Assembly: GCA_021785805.1 (NCBI GenBank) | Contig: JAJYEJ010000015.1 | Span: forward strand, 1 to 16,739 | Reading direction: 5' to 3' | Length of the DNA: 16,739 nucleotides | Source of the DNA: Microcaldota archaeon | Lineage (GTDB): Archaea; Micrarchaeota; Micrarchaeia; Micrarchaeales; Micrarchaeaceae | In this document: piece by piece, positions 6,520 to 13,417 of the stretch | How the letters are laid out: each line of letters opens with the position of its first letter | Numbering within the stretch: the first letter of the stretch is position 1 | The notes under the pieces: generated by a model | The model's database searches: none | What the model was told of the DNA's origin: nothing | Seen by the model: only the letters and a program-made list of their open reading frames with translations | Program-made: the position numbers and the translations under genes

Positions 6520-6725
6520 TGTTTGGCGCTAGCTATCTTTGCACTTTAGCATCGCCACTGATTACCGTGTTTCAGAGGATATGAAGTGCAGCACTGCTTG
6601 CAATTGTGAAACATCCACAGGCTAATTGGGAAATCGAACTGCGGTTTAGGTCTTAGAAATGCTCCGCTCTCGCGGGTTTTCTGGCCAGACGGGTAGGTTT
6701 ATAAACCCATGCAGCCAATACTGGA
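6520..6725. other. Non-coding region after thrS
   Basis: About 200 bp without a convincing gene. It contains a weak inverted repeat (TGGCG at 6524-6528 with CGCCA at 6553-6557), a 14-codon micro-ORF with GAGG just upstream (6581-6625; three Cys, probably chance), and the palindromic TATA of the next gene at 6696-6707. GGATATGAA at 6577-6585 recurs at 2501-2509 upstream of the propeller gene. Confidence 0.4.
6696..6707 (+). promoter_or_regulatory. Strong palindromic TATA box
   Basis: GGTTTATAAACC, a perfect 12-bp palindrome with a consensus archaeal TATA core. Its centre is 24.5 nt ahead of the ATG at 6726, which predicts a leaderless start there. Confidence 0.7.
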
Positions 6726-6977
6726 ATGGTGAATGTAATGGGAACAAAGGTAAACAAGATAGATTACATATCGTTCGCGAAGTTCTACGCGGTAGTGTCC
6801 ATGATTTTCGGTTTCATAGAAGGGCTACTGTCCTTCGTCGCGGGTCCAGTCGCAGGGTTAATCGGGCTAGTGGTAGGCATAGTGGGTGGTGCCATATTGG
6901 GATTCATTGGGGGCCTAATATTTGCGCTTCTCTACAACGTAGTTTTCAACAGGATAGTCACTTTCGAAGTGAATTAA
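6726..6977 (+). CDS. Small two-segment membrane protein, DUF3566-like
   Basis: 83 residues, mostly hydrophobic. After a short polar N-terminus, IDYISFAKFYAVVSMIFGFIE gives the first membrane segment. A Gly-rich second region follows, ending GFIGGLIFALLYNVVFNRIV. The opening ISFAK and the closing GFIGGLIxALLYNxV match, from memory, a widespread archaeal small membrane protein family (DUF3566-like) of unknown function. Two starts compete. ATG 6726 lies at leaderless distance from the strong TATA at 6696-6707. ATG 6738 (MGTKVNKID) has a Shine-Dalgarno GGTGA at 6728-6732, five nt ahead. The gene is followed by a strong hairpin plus T-tract (6989-7039) and converges with the HAD gene. Confidence 0.75.
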   Translation: MVNVMGTKVNKIDYISFAKFYAVVSMIFGFIEGLLSFVAGPVAGLIGLVVGIVGGAILGFIGGLIFALLYNVVFNRIVTFEVN

Positions 6978-6988
6978 AGCGTGCAGGC

Positions 6989-7039
6989 GCATCATCATGC
7001 ATGCGCATGGTGATGCCTTTCTTCCCTTATTCTTTTTTT
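6989..7039 (+). terminator. Hairpin plus T-tract between convergent genes
   Basis: Arms GCATCATCATGC (6989-7000) and GCATGGTGATGC (7005-7016) pair over 12 bp with one G-U wobble and an ATGC tetraloop. Pyrimidine/T-rich sequence follows, ending in TTCTTTTTTT at 7030-7039. It begins 12 nt past the stop at 6977, and the T-tract overlaps the last codons of the minus-strand HAD gene. It would end the plus transcript; archaea usually need only the T-tract, so the strong stem is an extra feature. Confidence 0.7.
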
Positions 7040-7722
7040 ATGGTCTTCTTGCCCAGCAGGGCTTTCTTTAGCTCTGAGATGTTCGTGAATATGTAGTTCG
7101 GGTGCGCAGCCTCGAGGAGCTCCCTCTTGTCCAGTCCTTCCGAGACAGCGCAGGAGTCGACCTTCGCCCTCCTCGCCATCATCATGTCATCGACCGTATC
7201 CCCGAAGTATATTGTCCTGGTCCTGCTTGCCTTCAGGGCGGTTAGCGTGGCCTCCAGCCCTGCGGGATTCGGCTTGAGCGCTTTTATGTCCTGTGCGCTT
7301 ATTATCACATCGAAGTAATTACCCATGCCGAGATGTGCTATCTCCCGCAACACCCTGTACGATGCGCCGTTGGTGAGGAGCGCCACCTTCTTGTGCCTGC
7401 TTCGCAGCAGCGTAAGCATGGGCTTGACATCCGCATAGAGCTTAGGCTTTATGAAAAGCAGTGATATGTCGGCGAGCCTCGTGAGGAGGCCCCGCTCGAA
7501 GCCTGAACTACCATGCCTGCGGATCACTGTCGCCTCTATCTCGTCGCCGCTGAGCTTCCTTCCCCTCTTTCCGGTGTATCTGGCCTTCTTGTATTTCCAG
7601 TACGGGTCGAACTTCTGCGTCATTACCCTTACCGATTTGCTTAGCGTGCCGTCCCAGTCGAATATGAATGTGTCGTATCGCTTGAGCATGACTGCGCCTT
7701 CCCTGTAACCCATGCCTGCCAT
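7027..7722 (-). CDS. HAD-superfamily hydrolase, phosphoglycolate-phosphatase-like
   Basis: 231 residues with all four HAD motifs: I, FDWDGT with nucleophile Asp22 and acid/base Asp24; II, LLTNG with Thr117; III, Lys150 in LKPNP; IV, FGDTVDD with Asp175 and Asp178/179 for magnesium. A helical C1-type cap of about 60 residues sits between motifs I and II, as in phosphoglycolate phosphatases and related small-molecule phosphatases. Substrate cannot be assigned. The ATG at 7722 overlaps the leuS stop by one base (TAATG), so the two are probably translationally coupled; later in-frame ATGs at 7713 and 7689 are possible starts. The extreme C-terminus (KKTIKKE) is encoded by the sequence that forms the neighbour's T-tract. 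Confidence 0.88.
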   Translation of the reverse strand: MAGMGYREGAVMLKRYDTFIFDWDGTLSKSVRVMTQKFDPYWKYKKARYTGKRGRKLSGDEIEATVIRRHGSSGFERGLLTRLADISLLFIKPKLYADVKPMLTLLRSRHKKVALLTNGASYRVLREIAHLGMGNYFDVIISAQDIKALKPNPAGLEATLTALKASRTRTIYFGDTVDDMMMARRAKVDSCAVSEGLDKRELLEAAHPNYIFTNISELKKALLGKKTIKKE

Positions 7723-10613
7723 TACGCATACACCACTTCTATGCTCGGCTTGCCGGGCGTGGCCCGTCCTGCCCGTGGCGACTTCGATTCGCCCTCTTTC
7801 TCCACCATTATCCTAGCCCCGAACTTCTTCTGGATGTATTCCCGCGATGAGACGAATCCATTGTATATCTCGTCGCTTCCTGGAAACATGGTTTCCACAA
7901 GGGAGTTGATGCGCTTGGAGAACAGGGAGAGGAATTTCGACAGTTCCTGCTTGCTGACATCCTTTATCCCGTGCGACACCACTGCCGATATGTCATGCCC
8001 CTTTGCCAGCATGTTGTATGCCTCTTTCTTCCATTCGCTTGCGACTATTATGGTTATCACGCTTGGCTTCTTCCCCTTGTTGGCCGGAATCTTCCCGGTA
8101 AGCTCTATCACGTTGCTTATGTCATCTATGGTGCTGCGCACCATGTCCTCTATCGCTTCAGTAGATTCGTTGACCATGCTTGGCGTCGCATCAGGCCATC
8201 TCTCCTTGACCACCATGGTGCTCCTTCCAAGGTTGTGCCACAGCTCCTCCGCGACATGCGGCATTATCGGAGCCATCATCAACGTGAGCGCTTCGAGATA
8301 GTCCCTGAGCACCTGCTGGTTGCGCCCTCCCCTTTCGGAGTACCACTTGAGCTCCGTTATAGAGTTGTAGTATATGTCGGTGTAAGCGTCCCTGATCCTC
8401 ATCTCGTCGAGCGCCAGCGTGGCCCTGCTTATCTTCGAGTTGAGTTTCGAGTACAGCCAGTAATCTATGTGCTCCAGTTCCATGCCCCGCACCTCGTCCA
8501 GGGATGATACCACTGAGTTTATGAATTCGTTCCTGGCGATTATCCCATTGAGCGCGTCCGTGTTGAACTCCGTATTGGTCTCGAGCTCGGCTCCGGCTAC
8601 CACCATAAACCTTACCGGGTCGGAGCCGTATTTCTCTACCCCGTCGCCCATAGGCACTATGTTGCCGAGGCTCTTGCTCATCTTCTCTCCTTCGTAGTCC
8701 ACCATACCGTTGACCACGATCCTCTTGGGATAGAACTTTTCCGGCAGCAGCGCCGCATGGTTGAACATGTACATTATAAGATGGTTCGGCACAAGATCCG
8801 GGCCTGATTGCCTCATGGTGTTCTTGTACCAGTATTCGAACGACTCCTTGCACCGCTTTATGGCCATCTCGTCTATTCCGGTGAGTTTAGCCACGGAGGC
8901 GGAATCCCCCTTAGAGTCGATTACGTAATCGAAGAACTCTGGTTTTAGCTGTTCCGGAGTCACGTTGTTCGTCCGCAGTATGTGGTCGAATGTATAGTAT
9001 ACCATGTATATCGTGGAGTCGGACAACGATTCTATTATGTGCTCAGGCGCGAACGGGAACCTTGTGCCGAGTCCCTGCGCCCTTTCCGTAGCCCTTAAGT
9101 CTATCCAGTCTATCAGGGTCTCGAACGTATGCCTGAGCTTCTCCGGGTAGACCTTGACGCCAGCAAACAGTGAGTGCACCTGCTTCTTCCATGCCTGATC
9201 GCCATAGTTTATGAACCACTGATTCTTCACTATGTTCACGACAACCTTGGTCTTGCATCTGCACACCACGTCATCCGAGTTAGCGAGTATGTATATCGTG
9301 AACGCATCACCGCTTTTGACGAGGTCCGCTTTCAGCCCGTCCCTCGCCTCGGGCTCTTTCTTGCCCTTGTAGGCGCCGACCAGCATTATGCCATGCCTCG
9401 CCTCCTCCCTATACGCCAGCTTTGTTGCGAACTCTATAGCTGTGTCATCGGCGCTCGGCGACGCGGCGTTGAGGAGCTCCAGGTATGCAAGAGCCGGTAT
9501 CTCCGGATGGAGCACCTGTCCGGTCTTGCCCTTCAACTCCTCATGCGTTACGGTCCTTCCGATGCCTTTGTTGTCCGGAGCCCTTAACTCTATGAGCTTC
9601 TTGTACTCCACGTCAGGCACGGCATAGCCCTGCGCCTTCAGCCTCTCCAGCGCCACGTAGTCGAATGGGGCGTGAGAAGGGACGCTCATCACAACGCCTG
9701 TGCCGACCGTCCCCTTGACGAAATAACCTGGAAGCACAGGCACCTCCTCCTTTGTGAGCGGATTTACCGCCTTCTTCTTCAGCAGCTCGTCCGGAGTTAT
9801 GGCTCCCTCCACCTCTACGCCGTACTGGAATGATAGCCTGAACGCAGCATCCTTTGACAGGTAGTATCTAGCGCCGTCCACCTTCGCTATCACGTACTCC
9901 ACGTCCGTATTGATGAATATGTTAGTCACGCCGTATATCGTCTCTGGCCTGTATGTTGCGCACGGGAATGACACATCTGAGCCTGATTCCTTGAACTTTA
10001 CGGCGACTATTTCCTCTATGTCAGGCTGCACGTCGTGCAGCGTATCGTGCTGCCCTACCGCATTGTTCTCGTTCGGGCACCAGCCCACAGGATGAGTGCC
10101 CTGCACGAGGTAGCCCTTATCCTTCAGCCGGTAGAACTGCCATTCGACAAGCTTGCTGAACATAGGCTCGGTCGTTATGAACTTCCGTCGCCAGTCTATC
10201 CCAAAGCCCGCCCTCCTGAGCTCCTTCTCCTGCTGCTTTATGAAATATTTCGCTATGTACTCCGGGTCTACCATCTTGGCTATGTCCTCGTCAGGGACGT
10301 GGAAGACATGGAGCGCATCTATCAGGTCCTTATCGTTGTTCGCTATCCTCTTCGCATAGCCTATGACCGGGGTCCCGGTAGCGTGGAATCCGAACGGGAA
10401 CAGCACGTTGAATCCCCTCATCCTCATGTATCTTGCAAACGTGTCCGGGGTTCCATACGTCCTGAGGTGGCCCATGTGCGGCGGAGAGTTGACATAAGGT
10501 ATGGCGGAGGTTATCATTATGCTCTCCTTTTCGTTCGGCTCCGCTTCGAATACCTTCGCCTCCTCCCACGCCTTCTGCCATTTGAGTTCTATCTCTTTGT
10601 AGTTGATCAACAC
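7722..10613 (-). CDS. leuS: Leucyl-tRNA synthetase, archaeal/eukaryal type
   Basis: 963 residues, normal for archaeal LeuRS. Class I signatures: HMGH at 46-49 (PPHMGHLRTY) and KMSKS at 644-648 (EGEKMSKSLGN). The large CP1 editing insertion runs from about 170 to 460, with the Thr-rich TYRPETIYGVTN (220-231) and GTGVVMSVPSHAPFDY (305-319), where Asp318 is the expected conserved editing Asp. Post-KMSKS residues about 700-830 form the helical anticodon-binding bundle, with the usual APIMPHVAEELW (781-792). A long C-terminal domain follows, as in archaeal enzymes. The start is GTG at 10613 (MLINYKEIELKWQ); no in-frame ATG lies nearby that preserves this conserved beginning. It heads a two-gene unit with the HAD phosphatase and is divergent from sodN, with 106 bp between them. 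Confidence 0.96.
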   Translation of the reverse strand: MLINYKEIELKWQKAWEEAKVFEAEPNEKESIMITSAIPYVNSPPHMGHLRTYGTPDTFARYMRMRGFNVLFPFGFHATGTPVIGYAKRIANNDKDLIDALHVFHVPDEDIAKMVDPEYIAKYFIKQQEKELRRAGFGIDWRRKFITTEPMFSKLVEWQFYRLKDKGYLVQGTHPVGWCPNENNAVGQHDTLHDVQPDIEEIVAVKFKESGSDVSFPCATYRPETIYGVTNIFINTDVEYVIAKVDGARYYLSKDAAFRLSFQYGVEVEGAITPDELLKKKAVNPLTKEEVPVLPGYFVKGTVGTGVVMSVPSHAPFDYVALERLKAQGYAVPDVEYKKLIELRAPDNKGIGRTVTHEELKGKTGQVLHPEIPALAYLELLNAASPSADDTAIEFATKLAYREEARHGIMLVGAYKGKKEPEARDGLKADLVKSGDAFTIYILANSDDVVCRCKTKVVVNIVKNQWFINYGDQAWKKQVHSLFAGVKVYPEKLRHTFETLIDWIDLRATERAQGLGTRFPFAPEHIIESLSDSTIYMVYYTFDHILRTNNVTPEQLKPEFFDYVIDSKGDSASVAKLTGIDEMAIKRCKESFEYWYKNTMRQSGPDLVPNHLIMYMFNHAALLPEKFYPKRIVVNGMVDYEGEKMSKSLGNIVPMGDGVEKYGSDPVRFMVVAGAELETNTEFNTDALNGIIARNEFINSVVSSLDEVRGMELEHIDYWLYSKLNSKISRATLALDEMRIRDAYTDIYYNSITELKWYSERGGRNQQVLRDYLEALTLMMAPIMPHVAEELWHNLGRSTMVVKERWPDATPSMVNESTEAIEDMVRSTIDDISNVIELTGKIPANKGKKPSVITIIVASEWKKEAYNMLAKGHDISAVVSHGIKDVSKQELSKFLSLFSKRINSLVETMFPGSDEIYNGFVSSREYIQKKFGARIMVEKEGESKSPRAGRATPGKPSIEVVYA

Positions 10614-10640
10614 GCATCATCCATGAAAAGATGCATCGTG
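10611..10640 (-). promoter_or_regulatory. Imperfect hairpin spanning the leuS leader and start codon
   Basis: Outer arms CACG/CGTG (10611-10614 and 10637-10640) and inner arms CATC/GATG (10618-10621 and 10630-10633) are separated by a symmetric CAT/CAT internal loop, with an 8-nt apical loop. The GTG start codon lies in the outer stem. The predicted transcription start (about 26 nt from the TATA-like box at 10661-10669) falls near 10639, so the mRNA leader would consist almost wholly of this structure. Alternatively it is a DNA operator at +1. Seen in sequence; role inferred. Confidence 0.4.
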
Positions 10641-10660
10641 AACAGAAAAGCCACGACACG

Positions 10661-10669
10661 TATACTAAA
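10661..10669 (-). promoter_or_regulatory. TATA-like box of leuS
   Basis: Minus-strand TTTAGTATA, about 52 nt ahead of the GTG at 10613. It gives a leader of roughly 26-28 nt, the only clearly leadered promoter of its kind in the window. Confidence 0.4.
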
Positions 10670-10681
10670 GAGCGGGGAACC

Positions 10682-10716
10682 TTTTTAAAGCTTCTATGAC
10701 ATCTAGCAGAGGTGAT
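10682..10716 (+). promoter_or_regulatory. TATA box and Shine-Dalgarno of sodN
   Basis: TTTTTAAA (10682-10689) is centred 33.5 nt ahead of ATG 10720, and GAGGTGAT (10709-10716), a strong Shine-Dalgarno, lies three nt before that ATG. An in-frame ATG at 10696 would be only about 10 nt from the TATA box, so 10720 is the better start. Confidence 0.65.
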
Positions 10717-10719
10717 TTG

Positions 10720-11235
10720 ATGGGAGTTACGAGAACCTTTGCCAGAGGCATACTGGCAGTCTCCGACCGGGTACTGCATTTCGAGAGGGCATACGCGCAC
10801 TGCGACATCCCGTGCGGGATATACGACCCTTACCTTGCGCAGGTGGCGGCGCACACTGTCATTAGGATGGATATGCTGATAGCCGAGGCTGCGCAGGCCA
10901 CGCCGGCCGATGCGAACGCAAGGAACAAGATGATAAGGTATGTCAGCACGAAGGAGCAGCACGCGGAGCTCGTGAAGCACGAGGTCAGGGTGATATGGGG
11001 CGATTACATGAAACCGGAGCACGCACAGGCGAACCCGCAGATGCACCAGCTCGTCTGGGACATAATGAAGGCGGCATCCAAGGCGAAACAGGACGTGTCC
11101 ATAGACTCGGGGAAGGAGCTGCTAGGCAAGGTCCAGGAGTTCGCAGAGCTGTTCTGGAAGACCAAGGCCGTCAAGACGGTCAGGGTGAAGTCCCCATACC
11201 CGAGCGGAGGGGAGCTCGTATATCCGAAACTGTAA
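10720..11235 (+). CDS. sodN: Nickel superoxide dismutase precursor
   Basis: 171 residues. A 26-residue leader ending AYA is followed by HCDIPCGIYDP, the Ni hook. In mature numbering His1, Cys2 and Cys6 bind nickel and Tyr9 lies over the site; canonical forms read HCDLPCGVYDP. The body matches Ni-SOD from memory: STKEQHAELVKHEVRVIWGDYMKPEH, then MHQLVWDIMKAASKAK, and an FWKTK end. Ni-SOD converts superoxide to O2 and H2O2 and is a helical-bundle hexamer. There is no classical signal peptide: the leader is amphipathic/charged (MGVTRTFARG), fitting a cytoplasmic enzyme. Second-shell positions Glu17 and Arg47 of the Streptomyces enzyme are Ala17 and His here, resembling cyanobacterial-type proteins. 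About 20 extra residues (VKTVRVKSPYP...) extend the C-terminus. Start chosen at 10720 by the Shine-Dalgarno; ATG 10696 is less likely. sodX follows after 8 nt. Confidence 0.93.
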   Translation: MGVTRTFARGILAVSDRVLHFERAYAHCDIPCGIYDPYLAQVAAHTVIRMDMLIAEAAQATPADANARNKMIRYVSTKEQHAELVKHEVRVIWGDYMKPEHAQANPQMHQLVWDIMKAASKAKQDVSIDSGKELLGKVQEFAELFWKTKAVKTVRVKSPYPSGGELVYPKL

Positions 11236-11243
11236 GTGTGACT

Positions 11244-11531
11244 ATGGAACTGCCGATACGGCTCTTCAAGGTCCAGGACAGGAGCATGGAGCCCGACTTC
11301 GAAGAGGGAACGTATATATTCGTAGCCAGAACAGCGGGGGAACTGGAGCCTGGGGATGTTGTCGTGTTAAGGCATCCCTCAAAGGGGATGAAGCTCGTGA
11401 AGCGCATAGCAAGGATAACCGGACAGAGGTATTACGTGATAGGCGACAACCACCTGGTGAGCGAGGACAGCAGGTCTTTTGGAAGCGTGCCGAGAGATAA
11501 TATATTAGGCAAGGTAGTATTCAAGGTATGA
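11244..11531 (+). CDS. sodX: Ni-SOD maturation protease, S26 signal-peptidase-like
   Basis: 95 residues, a minimal S26 (type I signal peptidase/LexA-like) fold. VQDRSMEPDFEEG holds the nucleophile Ser14, MKLVKRIARITG the general base (Lys53 of the LVKRI motif, with Lys50 nearby), and YVIGDNHLVSEDSRSFG (64-80) is the conserved box with GDN and DSR. There is no N-terminal membrane segment, unlike true signal peptidases; this fits the cytoplasmic SodX family that removes the SodN leader to expose His1. The position directly after sodN (8-nt gap) is the standard sodN-sodX arrangement. An in-frame GTG at 11238 is an alternative start. Probably co-transcribed with sodN and perhaps with the peptidase gene 36 bp downstream. 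Confidence 0.92.
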   Translation: MELPIRLFKVQDRSMEPDFEEGTYIFVARTAGELEPGDVVVLRHPSKGMKLVKRIARITGQRYYVIGDNHLVSEDSRSFGSVPRDNILGKVVFKV

Positions 11532-11567
11532 CACGGCATGTGTGTGATACGATGATGAGTTAGGGGT

Positions 11568-12464
11568 GTGGCGTTGGCAATCGTTCCGGTCGATAACTAT
11601 CTGACGTATAGGATAGGCGTATTGCTGCTGATAGCGCTGATGTACGCGGTATTCGACGTGTTTAACAGGAGGAACGTCCCTACGGTCTTCGCTTATGCGA
11701 CCCTTGCAATCGGATTCATTTTCACGTTCGGTTACATTCAGCTGATGGCCATAGGGGAGAGCCTCCTCATAGGTTTCGCGATACTCGGGATAGGCTATAT
11801 ATTCTATAGGGCAGGACAGGTAGGCGCAGCCGATGTGATTGAACTTGCGGCCATATCGCTGATTATGCCGATACAGCCTGCACCGATTTATCTAGGAGTC
11901 CAGCAGTATGGCCTCCCGTTTATCATCTCGCTTTTCGTAGGCGCCGGGATAATTGCGCTGCTGATGATACCGATCTACTACATACCAAGGGCGAAGAGGC
12001 TCCTCAAGAGGAGGATGGAGCAGCTGGTGACGCGCAGGGACATCCTCAGGGGGGCGCTCATATGCGTCGCATATCTCGCATTCATGACATTCCTTTATGT
12101 AGAGATCAACGCCAGCATGTTGGGCATCGTGGTAGTGGCCGCGATAACGATAGGGTCTGTCGCCACGGTCACGTTCGAGAGGCCGATAACCGACTCGATG
12201 GTCGAGTACATAAGCGTGAAGGACTTCGAGGATGGCGATATCATAGCCTTCAACCTGATGAAGAAGAAGGATATATCCGCATACAAAAAGGCAATAAGGG
12301 GATTCGACAGGCTAATAACAAACAGGGTAATAGACAGGATGAGGGCGAAGCACATCCGGGCGAAATTCCCGGTCTACAGGCAGGCGATGCCGCTTGCGCT
12401 TCCGATCCTGCTCGGCGCGATAATATCCCTACTCGTTGGGAACGTGCTGCTTCTCATAATATGA
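11568..12464 (+). CDS. Class III (archaeal type IV) prepilin peptidase, family A24
   Basis: 298 residues, multi-pass membrane protein. The two catalytic aspartates of A24 are visible: Asp30 in YAVFDVFNRRNVPT at the end of the first segment, and Asp89 in QVGAADVIELAAI, matching the GxHyD/GxGD motif (GAAD). Further membrane segments follow at about 43-60, 66-80, 112-136 and 160-198. A charged soluble stretch (about 205-270, ITDSMVEYISVKDFEDGD) and a terminal membrane segment (about 273-297) resemble the archaeal A24 C-terminal extension. The enzyme removes class III leaders such as RG|QSAMEYL on the proteins at 1-568 and 937-2409. Start is GTG 11568 with AGGGG immediately before it; TTG 11574 is possible. 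It converges with the HTH regulator, six bp apart. Confidence 0.85.
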   Translation: MALAIVPVDNYLTYRIGVLLLIALMYAVFDVFNRRNVPTVFAYATLAIGFIFTFGYIQLMAIGESLLIGFAILGIGYIFYRAGQVGAADVIELAAISLIMPIQPAPIYLGVQQYGLPFIISLFVGAGIIALLMIPIYYIPRAKRLLKRRMEQLVTRRDILRGALICVAYLAFMTFLYVEINASMLGIVVVAAITIGSVATVTFERPITDSMVEYISVKDFEDGDIIAFNLMKKKDISAYKKAIRGFDRLITNRVIDRMRAKHIRAKFPVYRQAMPLALPILLGAIISLLVGNVLLLII

Positions 12465-12470
12465 TGCGCT

Positions 12471-13376
12471 TCAGCTCTTTGTCCTTGATAGTATCAGTTC
12501 GATCAGCTCCTTCTCGTCATGGAGTTTCGAGAGCTCTTTCATGCCCACTACCGGTATCCCCTCGACACTGGCCTTCTTCGGCATCCCGCCCCTTGAAGCA
12601 AAGAACTGCTTGTCGTCATCCAGCACGTCCGCAAGGCTCCTGTAGAATTCAGCCAGCTTCCTCATCGTCCTTATGTTCGCCTCTTTTCCCATCTCATACC
12701 TGTGGTTCATCTTCGCGAGCATCTCGAATGGAGACGCCTTAAGCAGCATCACCTTCATGTCCAGCCCCCAGGAAAGTGACTTGTATGCGGATGCATCACG
12801 GCTCTCCTGCTGCCAGGGTTCGGCACGGTCAGAAAGCCCGATGTTGAAGAATCCCTCCAGTTTTGACATGTTGCCCGCGGTCGCATAGCCGCTGCCTTCA
12901 TACCTGTGAAGCGTCTCCTTCGATATGTGCACCTTGTTGGAAAGGTCCCTCAGGCTTATTCCCGAGAGCTTGCGTATCCGCCTAAGCCCGTTCCCATCGA
13001 CCCTGTACTTTACTTTCAGGAATGGCTCTGCCTTCGCCAGAATCTTTCCATCCAGAATCTGGTCGAGCCCAGACTCCGACACGCACGTCACGCCATGCCT
13101 TGCGAAGCGCATCGTGCCCGGCATCCTTGCGCCCTTGCGCTTCTTCGAAAGCACGAACACGTCTCCATCGAAGAAATCGCCAAGCCTGAGGAGCGTATCG
13201 GCTTCGTTCTGGGTTATGGAATCTATGTTCTCGACGACCTTGATGAACATTATCCGATCCCTGTTCTTCGACACTATGTCGAAGCACGACCTGAGGCCTT
13301 TTGCGGTGGCTACGCTGAATCCCCTCTTTTCCAGCGCATTGGCGCATCCCCGGACCAGCGACGCTCTCCTGTCCAT
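12471..13376 (-). CDS. Archaeal HTH-type transcriptional regulator (COG1395-like)
   Basis: 301 residues. The N-terminal half (MDRRASLVRGCANALEKRGF..., FDIVSKNRDRIMFIKVVENID) resembles the nuclease-like fold domain found ahead of the HTH in this archaeal regulator family. A Cro/cI-type helix-turn-helix lies at about 129-179 (LRRIRKLSGISLRDLSNKV, then HISKETLHRYE). A C-terminal domain of about 120 residues ends KELIELILSRTKS. The target is unknown. Start: the frame extends to an ATG at 13418 that overlaps the upstream GNAT stop (TAATG), but a good TATA (ATTTATAC) sits 24.5 nt ahead of ATG 13376, and MDRR... begins like family members, so 13376 is preferred. Both could be used: coupled from the GNAT mRNA, leaderless from its own promoter. 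Confidence 0.82.
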   Translation of the reverse strand: MDRRASLVRGCANALEKRGFSVATAKGLRSCFDIVSKNRDRIMFIKVVENIDSITQNEADTLLRLGDFFDGDVFVLSKKRKGARMPGTMRFARHGVTCVSESGLDQILDGKILAKAEPFLKVKYRVDGNGLRRIRKLSGISLRDLSNKVHISKETLHRYEGSGYATAGNMSKLEGFFNIGLSDRAEPWQQESRDASAYKSLSWGLDMKVMLLKASPFEMLAKMNHRYEMGKEANIRTMRKLAEFYRSLADVLDDDKQFFASRGGMPKKASVEGIPVVGMKELSKLHDEKELIELILSRTKS

Positions 13377-13396
13377 GATTACTCTTTTACCTCGTT

Positions 13397-13405
13397 GTAT
13401 AAATC
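13397..13405 (-). promoter_or_regulatory. TATA box of the HTH regulator
   Basis: Minus-strand GATTTATAC; its TTTATA core is centred 24.5 nt upstream of the ATG at 13376. It lies just past the stop of the upstream GNAT gene and decides the start of the regulator. Confidence 0.65.
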
Positions 13406-13417
13406 CCTTTCTGGGCA

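Noticed and set aside
6513..6565. Possible C/D-box RNA (GATGATG near 6513 and CTGA near 6558)
   Set aside because: The C-like box coincides with the thrS stop codon, and no clear internal D' or C' boxes or terminal stem are visible.
6581..6625. 14-codon Cys-containing micro-ORF with an upstream GAGG
   Set aside because: Too short to separate from chance, no promoter at the right distance, and no similar coding sequence at the related GGATATGAA site near 2501.
6659..7096. 145-residue plus-strand ORF overlapping the small membrane protein and the HAD end
   Set aside because: It is a different frame of the membrane protein, Arg/Ser-rich with no domain, and runs through the terminator hairpin.
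11568..12464. GAAD in place of GxGD as a possible inactive prepilin peptidase
   Set aside because: Archaeal A24 enzymes tolerate a hydrophobic residue before the second Asp (GxHyD), and both Asp are present.
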